Below are positions 1 to 11,900 of a stretch of 62,000 nt of DNA, piece by piece. Position numbers and translations under genes: made by a program. Source of the DNA: Acanthaster planci (taxonomy: Eukaryota > Echinodermata > Asteroidea > Valvatida > Acanthasteridae); NCBI RefSeq assembly GCF_001949145.1, contig NW_019091531.1, positions 25,716 through 87,715 of the forward strand, given 5' to 3'. A model generated the notes under the pieces. The model did not search any database. It was not told the origin of the DNA and worked only from the letters and a program-made list of their open reading frames with translations. The stretch's first letter is position 1. Each line of letters opens with the position of its first letter.

Positions 1-328
1 GCACAAAGACCAATTACCATATACACAAGAGCCAGGGTCTGCCTTCTTTCACCGTGTTCGCTCGAAAGTGGGCCGAGAATAATAGCTGAAAAGCGGGCTG
101 AGGATCTCAATTTTTACGGCGTGTCTAGCCGCCTCCCGGCGCAAGGGGTTAAAGGGTTAACATACGTATACTTTGACAGGGTTACAATTACACATACATG
201 TACTGGGACATCCAAAAGTTTGTATGTGCTCTTTCTGCTGCGAGTTTTCATATCACCTAATGATTTTAATACATGTGTTGACTGCATCTTTGCTGTTTGT
301 TGAAATGAATCATTTTGTTTGACACCAG
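1..328. other. Intronic sequence upstream of the first visible TNNI3K-like exon
   Basis: No ankyrin-like coding segment with splice signals was found. This is presumably intron of the gene that enters the window from the left. Confidence 0.5.
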
Positions 329-473
329 GTGGTCAAATGCCTGATCAACCACAGTGCTGACATCAACATGAGCAGCGAGGTCGGACTTTGTCCACTTCAT
401 CTGGCCTGCTCCAAGGGGTTCCTCACTGTCGCCAAGTTACTCATAACTGGCAGGAAAAACAACAAGGCTGACG
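329..473 (+). CDS. TNNI3K-like exon: ankyrin repeat
   Basis: Acceptor CAG at 326-328 and donor GTAAAT at 474. It encodes [13 protein letters not shown] and then [19 protein letters not shown], a canonical ankyrin helix-turn-helix. It ends in phase 1, which fits the next exon. Confidence 0.85.
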
Positions 474-3400
474 GTAAATAACCTCTCTTCTGAGCTTCAT
501 AAATAGTATGCACTGAAGCATTGAAAATCACCAAGTGTCTCGTTTGTGCACTTTGTGTGCACTTCTGGGGATGTTCAATTATCAGTTGGTCACAGACACA
601 CGTACGTGTCATCTTTAATTTCACAGGTAGTGCTGCATCACATGGCTTTCTTTTCATCATGCATACGTCGTACTTTCAACAGTTGTAAAGAGCCAGTGGA
701 AAGTACCCAGTGCTGTGGCACATTTTTGTTCAAATTCAAAAGCCACTGCAAGGCATGCACGTACAGTGCTCCGAGGCTACAATTTGGGTCTAAGGTTTAC
801 ATAGACTCGGACCGAAATAATCTTGTTGTAATTTGCTCAGCACAAAAGATATTCCTGGCAACGATTCGTCTACTGCTGAACAATCCGAACGTCTACTTTA
901 TTCACATGCAAAGAAAGTTTTGTGTGACTTTCACACTTATCTCTCAACCTGATTGTATGTAAAATACCCTGCCCATACATGTATGTATGACTCACTGCCC
1001 TGGGATAGTCCAGTTTCACTGAATCGTTATGCACTGTAGCTCTTGTTTGTGCACGCTGGGTTTGGATTAATCTCCGTGTAAAATTCCTTTGCTCTTGTTC
1101 AAGTTAATGCATATGACAATGAGAAGAACACACCACTACACTACAGTGCAAGGACAGGGCACATCGTTACTCTCAATCACCTTCTTGACCCTGCCTGTGG
1201 TGTCAAAGGTCAGGAGGTCAATATATACGGAGACACTGCTCTTCACGTGTAAGTGAAATTCCACAAAGAATTTATCAAAAAAGAGGATTTGCTCTATTAG
1301 TTCCAAGGAAGAGAGGTAAAGAATTTAAACACATTTTGCCATGACCAAATATATAATTTCATCTGAGTTATTTCCTATTCCTCAAACAAAATATACTGCA
1401 GTCCTGGGTAGTGGAGAGCAAGAATATGTTGAGTGATGAGTTCATTTAAGGTTATTATATACCCGGTATTTATACAAACAGCTGTGATACACATGTGCCC
1501 AAGAAATTGGGATACTTGCCAAAAGGAGTTGAATTTAGATTAACTTTCTTTCTCGTGAATTCCGTGACAGCTTCACCGTACACACAATATATCCTTCTTA
1601 TAAGTGATGTGAGCTGTGAAAGCCTTTCACTTGATCAGCTTTTGTCCTTTTGGTGCATGTCAACTTCCAATTGGTCTGGACACTTTCCTGTTTTCAAAAC
1701 TGTTTAATTTGTGATTCTAGACAACCTAGCTTCACATTGTGGTCAACCTTGCATTATAAAACAAGAGCATATCCATACTATTCAGGCGTGCTTCTCTGAT
1801 CTCCTCATTTTTCACTTCACACTCAGGCCATTGAAAATTGAATCACGCTGGACTGAAGTCTTGTAAAGCTTAGAATTTCCCCGGTTTTTTTGTCAAAGTC
1901 AAGGTTGGGTACCTTATTAAGTTGAGGTTTTTATGCACCCAAATGACAAAGCTTATCATATGAAGGGTTTCCGCAAATCACTCGCATGGATGTACGCATA
2001 AACAAAATCCTGAATAGTGCAACTGTACCATAGGTTTTTTCAGGCTTTAGCCCTTGCATCACCTCATAAACAGTTGAAAAAGAACTTAATCTGTGACACT
2101 TCATTGTTTGTTCAGAATGACTGTACTTTTTAGTTCCAAGGTTATATTTGTGTGGTCTGCTGATTGTTTGAGGATGTTCATAGATTTGTTTCACGCTTGC
2201 TTTGTGCGCAGTGCTTGCTATCATGGCAGACTTGATGTCACCAAAGAACTTGTCTTGAGATTGGGCCAAGAATGTCTAGCCGTGGAAAACATCTTCAGCG
2301 AAACTCCACTTCACAGGTCAGTGATATGCACTTGAGGCAAGGGTGTGTATATAGGATACTTATTGTGAGCAAAGTGATTTGTGCACATATTGGTGCTGTC
2401 TTACAAAGTCTAATCATGACCAGAATTAGAGGCCATTACTGCAGTAGCACCACACTCCCATGCAGATGCCATGCCCTTGCTGTTGTGTTACATGTGCACT
2501 GTTGTTAATTACAACTGAGTCTTGCGACTTACCAAAGTGCACATAGGCTCAAGTATAATGATGCTCTTGAGTATGGTTCCCACAGAAGTGATGGCATCTC
2601 CTTGGATCAGCCTATTTCAGGAGTGAGATTTCTCAGCTTTTCAGCTGATTTCAGCTTTTTTTCCTCACTGGCTGTGTACAAAAGTATAGGAGATTTTCAC
2701 AGTTCTGCTTCTTTATGCCTTTTTTCAGCTGTTTTCAGCCATTTTTATCATTGGTCAATCTCATCCCTGCTATTTAAACGTGTTCTTTTGATTGCAAAAC
2801 ACTTGTGACTGTCATTTGTCATTGGGTACAGTGCATGCACCTATGGGAAAAATCTGGACATAGTAAGATTCCTTGTGGAACAGCCAGGAGTTGATGTCAA
2901 CCACCAGGGACGAGACGGCCACACAGGTCAGTTTTTTTTTTCTTCTTTTGGTGTTCCTGATTTTCCAGTTGTGTTGGACAGTCAGTCTGCATATCCTTGA
3001 CGACCTCTCTCTTTGAAAAAAAATACAAGGCAATTTCGAGCAACAGTTGTAGTTTGATGATTAGTCTATTGCCTCTTAGAGTTTGGAAGCGCAATAAATA
3101 CTGTCTCACTGGAATGACTTGATGAATGACGTCCCATCAGAGCAGGCCGTGTTTCTTTACACAGTCCAAATCATGTGTACTTTTGCAGTGTGCTTTTATT
3201 CCAGAAATTGTGGGGCGGGGAGGGGGGGAGTGTCCATGTACCTTTTCTCAGATGTCATTACAGAGCCCCAGGAGTTTTGATCTGATGATGTCATGCCATT
3301 TTGACACCAATTCAGTGTATGGACCAGTACGTTTAAGAGCTTGAACTATAACAGACCATATTAAAAAATCCTTTTCATCAGATTGATATGAATCTGCACA

Positions 3401-4364
3401 GTGGATACTCAAACTGAATGTTTTTGCACACACGCCAAGTTTCTTAATGACTGGTCATGTGACAGCTAAGATCAGAAAAAAAACCTAATTGAAAGAAACA
3501 CTACCCCTTTCAGGTTTATTAAAGTTTTCATTATGGAGTTTTGCCCTTACACTGATGTATACTCGGTGCAAATTTATGGCGACATTATTCAACCTGCTAT
3601 CAAAAATGAGAAATCCGAAGAGAAGTTTTGATCATCTTTTATTCCTGTTCTGGTTGAATAACATTTTGCCATGCTGTTCTTTTATATTCAGCATTGCACA
3701 GTGCTTGTTACCATGGTCACATTCAGGTAGTCCAACTGTTACTTGACCATGGAGCAAATGTGGAGTTGGCCTGCAGTGAGGATGTCATCAGCAGCCACGC
3801 TCAGAGACAGACTTGCCTCGACTGGGCAGAAAAGGGAGGTAAAAGAAACTGTTTTCTTTGAGAAAACTCTGGAAAGTGGTTGTCCTCACGTTTTCCTCTC
3901 GGGTCTTCAGAAGGCATCTATCTTGACCTCAGTTATTCTAATTCAGAATTCTTTTCCTATTGAATTTTTTTTTTGCAGATGAAAATTGCAAATAATTTGA
4001 GATTGTTGGCAGGTGGACTTCGCACACCAAGGATTGTATATTCAGTGGGTTGGTGGTGCTTGTTAGCCATAAAGAGCCTTATTGACAGTGCAAAATGGCT
4101 AATGCCTGGTTGGCTGGGATGTCATCCCCAATGGGTGTCTTGGTTGTGATTAATTTACGTCTACGCAGTAACATGTAACGCAGTGCCCAGGTGACGTCAT
4201 CATCAATGCTTATCACTAAAGCCTGCCCCATGTACACCAATGCATTGTGTCAAGCACTCACTAAGAAATGTATTCTGTTTGCCTGGTTTTCAGGGCATGA
4301 TGGGATAGTGGCTCTTCTCAAGAAAGTGTCCCAGGAGATGCTGCCAAGAAATGGAGAAGACTAG
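329..4364 (+). CDS. TNNI3K-like: TNNI3K-like ankyrin-repeat protein, C-terminal exons (5' partial)
   Basis: Six exons (329-473, 1104-1248, 2212-2316, 2832-2926, 3692-3838, 4294-4364) splice with GT/AG ends and compatible phases into 235 codons plus TAG. The product is a run of about six ankyrin repeats. Phrases such as [48 protein letters not shown] and [20 protein letters not shown] are colinear with the second half of the vertebrate TNNI3K (cardiac ankyrin repeat kinase) ankyrin block. In vertebrates this block is followed by a tyrosine-kinase-like domain that phosphorylates cardiac troponin I. Here the frame ends 15 residues after VALLK, and I see no kinase exon before the next gene at 8845. 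The 5' end lies outside the window. By inference it is a cytoplasmic protein-interaction ankyrin protein, or a kinase-less isoform. Confidence 0.85.
1104..1248 (+). CDS. TNNI3K-like exon: ankyrin repeats
   Basis: Acceptor AAG at 1101-1103 and donor GTAAGT at 1249. It encodes [20 protein letters not shown] and [10 protein letters not shown]. It enters in phase 1 and leaves in phase 2. Confidence 0.88.
2212..2316 (+). CDS. TNNI3K-like exon: ankyrin repeat
   Basis: Acceptor GCAG ends at 2211 and donor GTCAGT starts at 2317. It encodes [15 protein letters not shown] and [10 protein letters not shown]. The ENIFSET motif is diagnostic of the TNNI3K ankyrin block. Confidence 0.88.
2832..2926 (+). 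CDS. TNNI3K-like exon: ankyrin repeat
   Basis: Acceptor ACAG and donor GTCAGT. It encodes [18 protein letters not shown] and then NHQGRDGHT, nearly the same words as vertebrate TNNI3K. Confidence 0.9.
3692..3838 (+). CDS. TNNI3K-like exon: last full ankyrin repeat
   Basis: Acceptor TTCAG and donor GTAAAA. It encodes [20 protein letters not shown] and then [10 protein letters not shown], the capping repeat that in vertebrates precedes the kinase linker. Confidence 0.9.
4294..4364 (+). CDS. TNNI3K-like terminal exon with early stop
   Basis: Acceptor TTTTCAG. It encodes [20 protein letters not shown], then GED and TAG (4362-4364). The vertebrate protein continues here into a Ser/Gly-rich linker and kinase. 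The TAG is followed by GTGCAAGT, a weak donor-like sequence, but splicing there would still keep the TAG in the exon. Confidence 0.8.
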
Positions 4365-5141
4365 GTGCAAGTCAAAAACTGTTGAAACTTCTCAGGCGTA
4401 ACCCAGAAGTTGTCATTCCAGAAGAGGTCAACAACCACACATTCGTCAGAATACAGACATTTGAGAAACGAGATTCCGGCCAACTTTGGAGTTTCTATGT
4501 CCGTAGGCTTGCATTGAATACACATGCCTGGCAAGGACTTGCGTGTCACGCAAGACCCAGTAATGCTCAGCCAGCACTACAAAACTCATTGCATGATAGG
4601 TGCATATCTTGCTGTAGTGGGCTTAGCTGTACAGTGGTCTTTGCCGTTTAGGAGTAGCTGCGCGAACACAGCCCACCGAAGTGCAGCAGTTGGTCCATAT
4701 GGCTCCTGTATTGGCTCCTGTATTTGGCCTGTGTAGCGTTCGCTCTACCTAGGATGTACGTGCAATTCCAAGATTTCTTCCATCACCATCTAGCACAAAG
4801 TATTTATATTTAACATGTTGTTAAAGTACATTGGTATGAAAAACCGATTAAAGTACATTGTTGTCTTAGAATACTGCTGTAACAAGCACCACTCTTCCCT
4901 TTTGGTCCTGATAGGTGGGCGTAAAATACTTGCATCACTGAAATCTGACTTTTGGGGGGGAAAAAACAAACTTCATGTCTGAATTTTTGTCTGACATTGG
5001 CAAAAGTGTCATTCACTGCTCGTGCATGAAACCGCACATGCACTGAACATGCTGAAGAAAACTTGCTGATGCTCCATGTGTAGCATTTTGTAACCACCAT
5101 TCGTTCTGGATATCATCTGTTTTGTGCATTTACTTTTATAA

Positions 5142-5577
5142 GGGAATTAATATGTGCTTGGCTGATTTTAAACATTATTAAAGACAGACCGAGCACATAT
5201 TAATTCCCATTCATAAATACTAACAGTCAGAGAGTCAAAGGAAACCAATATGTGATTAATTTCCTAGGATTCTGTTCAAGAAATTTACTTTTATTGTCCC
5301 AAACACCCCCGTTCATTAGATGGTATATACCTCGTTTAAGTAGTCCTGAAGAATCTCCTTATATGGTCTTGGCTCGTGGGTGGCGAGTCATGTGTGCCAC
5401 GCAGACTCTTGAACAATGGAATTGCTAAAGCTGTCTTGTATCTAGGTGCCAGCACGTCTTTTATACAGTGGGCATCATGAAATCGCAGTGGGCATTATCC
5501 AACGTTAATTCATGTACATGATCACATTGCACGTTGTTGAACAGGGAAACTGTCTGAGGTATTAGGAATGTATTATA
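5142..5577 (+). repeat. Dispersed repeat family A, copy 1, with terminal hairpin
   Basis: It opens with an almost perfect hairpin: GGGAATTAATATGTGCT at 5142 pairs with its complement ending at 5208. The following roughly 370 bp align colinearly with 17430-17773, sharing stretches such as CAAACACCCCCGT, TTATATGG and AGACTCTTGA. No coding capacity is visible, so it is likely a non-autonomous transposable element. Confidence 0.8.
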
Positions 5578-5814
5578 ACACCTCACCTACAAATTCTGTA
5601 CCTTGATTGGCTGAGATCTAGTGAGATGGCATTCCTCGTACTTGGTACCTTACTGTGCATAGCCAAAAGTAGAGCGTCCATAGCAAGGAAAGAACTCTAC
5701 ATGTACCTGCAACAACCAAAGTGATATCATGGAAAGCAACCAGTGTTATTTGTGCGTGTTGCCCGTTTCCAAGCACTAGTGCTACAGACCTGGGTTCGGT
5801 CATTTTGTAAAGAG

Positions 5815-5903
5815 CAGTGTTGTAGTCGAGTCACCAATGTCGAGTCTGTGTCATGAAAAATGTGACTTGTGTCCGAGTCCTGGACTTGAGTCATACAACA
5901 CTG
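5815..5903. mobile_element. Miniature foldback element with GAGTC repeats
   Basis: It begins CAGTGTTGTAGTCGAGTC and ends GACTTGAGTCATACAACACTG at 5903, so its ends are imperfect inverted repeats. The interior holds repeated GAGTC/GACTT units. It has the form of a short MITE. No convincing target-site duplication is visible. Confidence 0.55.
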
Positions 5904-8844
5904 GTTAAAAAAAAATTCAGGAAAATGCTGGCAGTGAATTTTCAGCATATTCCATATTTGAATAGAACATTTTACTGTATTTAATCACTTATCACACAAA
6001 CAGAATCTGTGGGAGTGGTGTTATAAAACCAAATATTGACGACTTTATCTCAGGATGTAGTAAAGCTAGCCTTTCTCAGTGATCCACATAATATTGTACA
6101 TTCCCTTGGCTGTGCCTCAAGTAAAAAAGAATTCTCCATGGACCACCTGATGAGGTTTCAGTGCAAATACCATTTTGAAATTTAAATACAAGCAAGGCAG
6201 CTGAAAATTGCTGTAACAGATTTTTGCTATCCCAAACAACTTTGTTTCAGCCCCATGGTGTTTGTTATAGCAGGGTTCCATTCTATTACAATGAAGTGAC
6301 TGTATACGAAGCATTCATAACAGTAATACTTAATCTCATTGCTGTCAGCCACAAACAGTATAGCCTCTTGAAGGTAATATTTTACTAAAAAGTGTAAATT
6401 TATACCATGTCTGTCACTAAGGAAAGCAATATCTTATGCTGGACATTAGATAAGCTGTTAACATGTACAGTTAATCCCTAGTTAAATTGATGGAGGAAAG
6501 TACCTATTTTGAAATGAGCAAGAATGTCATCCATGTTGGTTCCGCTATTGAACTTTACAATTCGACATAAAAAGAAAGAGTATAGAAAGTGTACATGTGT
6601 TCACCTTCACAGTGGAAAGATTGCTTTTTCCTCTCAAAATACATGTACTTGTACTCTGTAGTTTGGAAGGATTGCCACCAGTGTCGGGGGGGGGACTCTA
6701 GATATGTAAGGGCTAGCATTCTCAGAAGTTTACATCTGATGTTTAGTTTAATCGTTGCTTACAAGTTGGAACAATCCCACCTTAGATTGAAGAAGCATGC
6801 GTCCATCTCAAACAAGTTGGAGTTGCTCCAGTGTCCATCATGCATTAACAACACTTTGTAGTTTATGCTTTGCAATGCAGAACAAAGCAAGTTACAATAA
6901 AGCATTATGCTTTAAGAGTGTTTTTGTAAAAGGTGCAGGGTGTAACAATTCCAGAAGCAATACTGAATTATTTAATTGACAGTACTTCAATTCATTTGCA
7001 CACACCAGTATTATTTATTTGTATATTTTGCATTGTATGTGTTTAAAGTATTTTTTTTAGAAAGAAAAAAAAAAGGTATTAAAAATATCAGGGTCTGTGA
7101 TGCGAAAGTACTGCGCTGTCCACTTGTAGTACAAAACGTGAATGGTATGTGTTGAATAAGCCTGTTTCTTCAGAATCTCAGTGTAAATCAGTTTTAACCA
7201 AAAAAAATAATTTTACATCTGCATTTTTACTCGTTTGGAAACTGCCACTGTCAAGGTGGAATACTTTTAACTTAGGTTGATAAATGTAATGTGTAAAGAG
7301 TCCTAGGTGTAACCCAGCTTGCTGCTTCAATCAATTCTTGAGAAACTCTGAAAAACTGAATCATGTTAGTTACATTGGCTCTGTTGCACAGATTTCGACA
7401 ACAGTATATGTGAATAATTTCTTAACGTCTAGTCTTTGGCAGTAAGTGTGTAAATGATGGCACAGTTATTCTACTGGCGTTACTTTCTACCTCGAGTGCA
7501 TGTATATACTTCAGCATTGAGACATTCCACTCCACAGTTAATTCAGAACCATGGATAGCTGGTCTGTTTACCCTAATACATGTATGTAATGTCTTGGAGC
7601 AGTGGTACGTCCAGGATTGTTGGGAGAGGGGCTTCGTACGGGAAATTATCCAACAAATTATCCACCTCCGCCCGCATTGGCACCACTGGAGAGTGGGACA
7701 TATGGTTACTTATTACGGTAGTAGCTTCAGATGTCGGTGTGTATTGTATCTTCGTTTTTCAGAAAGTATTAAAAAAAGAAGAAAAAATAGTAAAGGGGGA
7801 GGCCCCCCTTGGATGTGCCATTGCTTAGAAGCACAGTGACCCGTTCAACCTGATGAGAAGAAAAATCTCAGAAAATAATTGGCATTCATTTTCACTCGTG
7901 AGTGCAGCAGCAAATGGAAATATGGATTATTTTTGCACACTTCTTTAGAAGATCTTTCAGAGTAAAGTTTGGAAATCACAAGTTTCAGTTGTCTAACACA
8001 ACAAAGTTGGTCTCCTAAGTTAGCTGGAGCCAATCAAATAGAAATTGGATGCTAAACCTGCAAGTTATTGTTTTTGAGTATGTTTTTAGTGACTTTTTAC
8101 TCATTCAGGTAAGGAATGGTCACAGTTGCCTGCTTTTTAACATTGCCACACATTTATGATATGAACAGCAGTAAAAATGTAACTGTCACTTGTTGCTGTA
8201 ACATTCTCGCTTGTATGTCAGTGGCTGCCATCTGCTTGTAACAAGTGTATAGTTCAGTTTTTACCAATAATATATAACATACCTCATTGCTTATTGACGG
8301 ATCTGCCTGTAATGGCCGCTCATTTCTTCTTGCAGTGGATTTCTTGTAATTGTTTCGCGGTATTTCCTTTTAGTGTTGTGTAAATGTAATCAAGTATTGT
8401 TGTTGTTGCAATTGCATATATAGTTATCTAATACATGTGTGTACAAATTGGTGTATTTAATCTATATTTCGATGCATTTTCAAAAGACAAGATCGTTCTT
8501 ATCTTGGCAGAATCGCCGGGTTTGGTTTATAATTATTTTCCACTTTGGCAATTTAAGGAAACAGTGGAACCGACAGCCTAGTACCACTTCTTTTTGAAAC
8601 CGTAATTTCTCAGCAGCTTAATAAAATTGTGTTTGTTACACGGTGCTGGAAAATAAATGATTCGTTGCAATGAAATCGTACTTTATTTATGTGGTTCCTT
8701 GTAATGCTGTGCCGGAGGACCTGACTCGTTGAATGATAATAATGTGCAGTGGATTGTGAACAGTCCATGTGGGATATTTGCAGCGATTTTGGGAAGAATT
8801 TTTGTAATTTGAACAACAGAGGGCGTATTCAGTAATCTCTCATC

Positions 8845-8908
8845 ATGGCGGCGAACTTGAATCCTCCGTCACATTTTGCCCAGCCACTTGTTGAGCCTGA
8901 AATGAGGG
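8845..8908 (+). CDS. CCHCR1: CCHCR1 exon 1 (start)
   Basis: ATG at 8845 in the context CATCATGGCGG. It encodes MAANLNPPSHFAQPL and so on, and NPPSHF mirrors the human N-terminus. The donor GTTTGT at 8909 is weak but leaves phase 1, which exon 2 requires. Confidence 0.8.
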
Positions 8909-11900
8909 GTTTGTGCCCATTGTTTTCAATAGATTTAATTTGGGTCTTTTGCCCGTTCAGATTGAAAGCCAATGTTTTGTTAAGAGTGCTAAAAAAGGCA
9001 CTGGTACATGTAAGCAGTGACGGTAGGCCCAGCTAGGATTTTAATAGTACTACGTGTACAAACTACTACTACTAGGCCTACCGTCAGGACCGTGGGATGG
9101 GGGGGGGGGACACAAGGGGGGCACCAGCATGTTATGGGGGTCACCAGCTTTCAGTGGTGTGTTTTTTGGGGGCAAGCTTTGTTGTTAACCTTTTTCAATA
9201 TCCATTCATCTGTTTTTTTCTTCGTAGGGCCGGGGGGGGGAGGCACCTGGCATGCCTGGGGGCACTGGGATTTGTGGGGGGGGGGGACATGCCCCTGGCC
9301 CCCACCCCCAAGGCCATGCCACTGCTGATAATTTGATATGAACCATTAAAAATAGCAGGCAAAGTTCCTGGACAACTCTTCCGTTGGGACAACTCGACCA
9401 TTCAGACAAGTCATCAGCCAAGACAAGTCAACTTTGACCCAGAGACAATTCAAGTACATGGCAAGCATGCGCGGATGTTAAGCTGTAACTTACATGTAAC
9501 ACCATGGATCTCCATGATCTCCATTATAACTATAGGCTAAGTATAGGCCCCCTAACTAATGGCAAATGGAGATCAATGCTTAGCACAAACTGCAGTGAAT
9601 GTTATTGAGCAAAATTTGTGTACATTTCACGTACAGGATTTAAGGCACAGCACACAGGTTTGCGGCTAGTGGCAGCGGATGGTCAGATGGTGCATGCATG
9701 GCGTGGTAAAGCAAAAACGGTGGCTGGCTGCATACATGTACCACAATGCGATAGATTACCGGTGCTGACTTGGACTGTGATTTCAATCAAATTTTATTAA
9801 GGTTATTGTGTCTGGGCCCGGGAAATTTATTTAATAGCTAGACGCACCCACATAAACAAGTTGACTTGTCATCTCAATGGACGACTTGTCTAGACAGCTG
9901 AGTTTTTTTCAGTTTGACGCACAGACCTATCGTCGAGTTGTCCTGAGTTGAGTACATGTACAGGTACATGTAGTTCAGTAATGGACAAAAAAAATGCAGT
10001 GTCAGTCATTGAAGGTGTCTAAAACTGGGGATTGTAAATTTGGGGACCCTGTTCCAATAATAGAAGAGAGAGCTACATTTTAACTTTTGAATTCACCTTG
10101 GTACAATGTATATGACTGAGACATCATGCTCAATAACTGTAGGGTTTACCCTCCTTTGGTTTTACAGCACAAATATGCACAAGTGCCCTAGGTCACTCTC
10201 TTGCATGTTAGTGCAGTGCACAACACGACAAAAAAGGGCAGATTTTTTAGTTTTGAGGGAAATTACATGTATAAGAGGAAACTGTGAGTGTCTTAACAGA
10301 TGCTACATGGTGGATTCAAATTTGCATGACTTGTTTATTAGTAAGAATGTCACATTTTTTCACAAGTTACAATTCGAAATTTCAAAACAATAGAGTCAGG
10401 ACAAAAAAGAGATTCTTGCCTTTGTTCTCTGGAGGAACTTACCCTTTTGGAAGATTAAAATGACAAAAAAAAACTTGGGGGGTCCCAAAGTATACAATCC
10501 CCCTAAAACTAACGTTAGGCCTATTAAGTTACACAATTAACGTCAGGGCCTAGCCTACATGTACATGTACATGTAGGCCTACCATTTGTAGCAGCACCCG
10601 ACGCGTGTGGCTCAGCTATGTATTTTTGATTTACACCATAGCCTAGGGCTCTTTGTTCTGGTGGTGCTAATTCGCAGTTGAAAAGAGACCAATGTTGACT
10701 GAACCAGTCAGCATGGTCAGGAGACTTGCCTTGCTGTATCCATGGCTGCATACATGCTGCATTGCTGGGCAAACATTTGCCATGGCTACACATGCAAGCA
10801 CATTTGATGATGAATGCATACATGTTTATGATGTTTGCTTCTACATGAATGTGGGACCGCATTGGAAATAAGTTTTCTAAACTTTTTTAGCGTTATCCCT
10901 ACTTTTCCCAGTGACTTTTTTTGGGTGTAAGAGTTCCATTTCACTAATTTCCCCCTTTAAGGGTTTTATTAGTCATCCGAGAGTCATGAAATGGCCTTAA
11001 AAGTCAAATTAAATATGAAAATAATGAAGCATGCACTTACAAAACAGTATTTTTCAGACCAGTCTCATAGGGTCTGTGCACAGGGTGTCAACTGATGTCC
11101 GGATGAGGAACTCTTTCCAAGGGGATGAATCAAATCAAGATAAATGACTGTACTACATGTATCTCAGTTTCCCAATCCTTCATTTTTTTATGAGTTTACC
11201 TCCAACATTTCAAAGTACTAACATTCAAAATTTCAGCCTCAGACAACAAAGTTCAGGCCTAAGCCTTTGAAACTCAAAGTTGTGCAGCCATTTTTTCCCC
11301 CTTGGTACGGTATGTGACCTCAGTTACATGTACCAGACCGTTGCCCCCAAAAGGATGATGGCTGGTTCATATCAAGAAATTGTCCAGTTCAGAGTCCCTC
11401 CTGCCAACACACCACACTGTGTCCTCTTCCTGGTCTGCTGCCATCATGCACTGAACATGTACATGTACATTGTACATCCCCTACATGTACATCAGCCTTC
11501 AGTTGACAATGGTAAACAGTGACGTGCAAATTTTACACGTTCACACTGTTAATGCCAATTCGAAATCAGGCATTATACACTTACAGTGTACACTTTGTGA
11601 AACTGTTTCTACAGAGTAATGTTATGTAGAAATTAAAGTGAACAGAACTGAACTGAACAATACATGTATGTCATGTACATACATGTACATGTACATATGC
11701 AGAGGCCATTTCTACATGTACATGTACACATGGAGAGGCCATTTCTACATGTACGTGTACCTGTAACTGTGTTTGTCATGGAACTGGATTTAGTTTCTCC
11801 TGACTGTTGAGTTGATTATTTTCCTTTTGGAGTGTTACAAAGAAGAAGATGCTCATTTCTTAACATCTCAGCGGTTATGTGCCAGATCTTGTACTAATTA

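Larger units (their letters stand above)
4365..8844. other. Intergenic region, including the putative TNNI3K-like 3' UTR
   Basis: No coding exon is supported. It is AT-rich with scattered polyadenylation-type hexamers (for example AATAAA at 6897-6902), so the 3' UTR end cannot be placed. It holds one copy of a dispersed repeat (5142-5577) and a small foldback element (5815-5903). The open frames near 7580-7839 overlap one another, have no homology I recognise and look fortuitous. The CCHCR1 promoter should lie near the right edge. Confidence 0.5.

Noticed and set aside
7580-7839. Two overlapping open frames of about 80 codons
   Set aside because: They use the same bases in different frames, have no known motif and no splice context.
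9017-9421. Overlapping Gly/Pro-rich open frames on both strands
   Set aside because: They are translation of G and C runs in an intron, not a gene.
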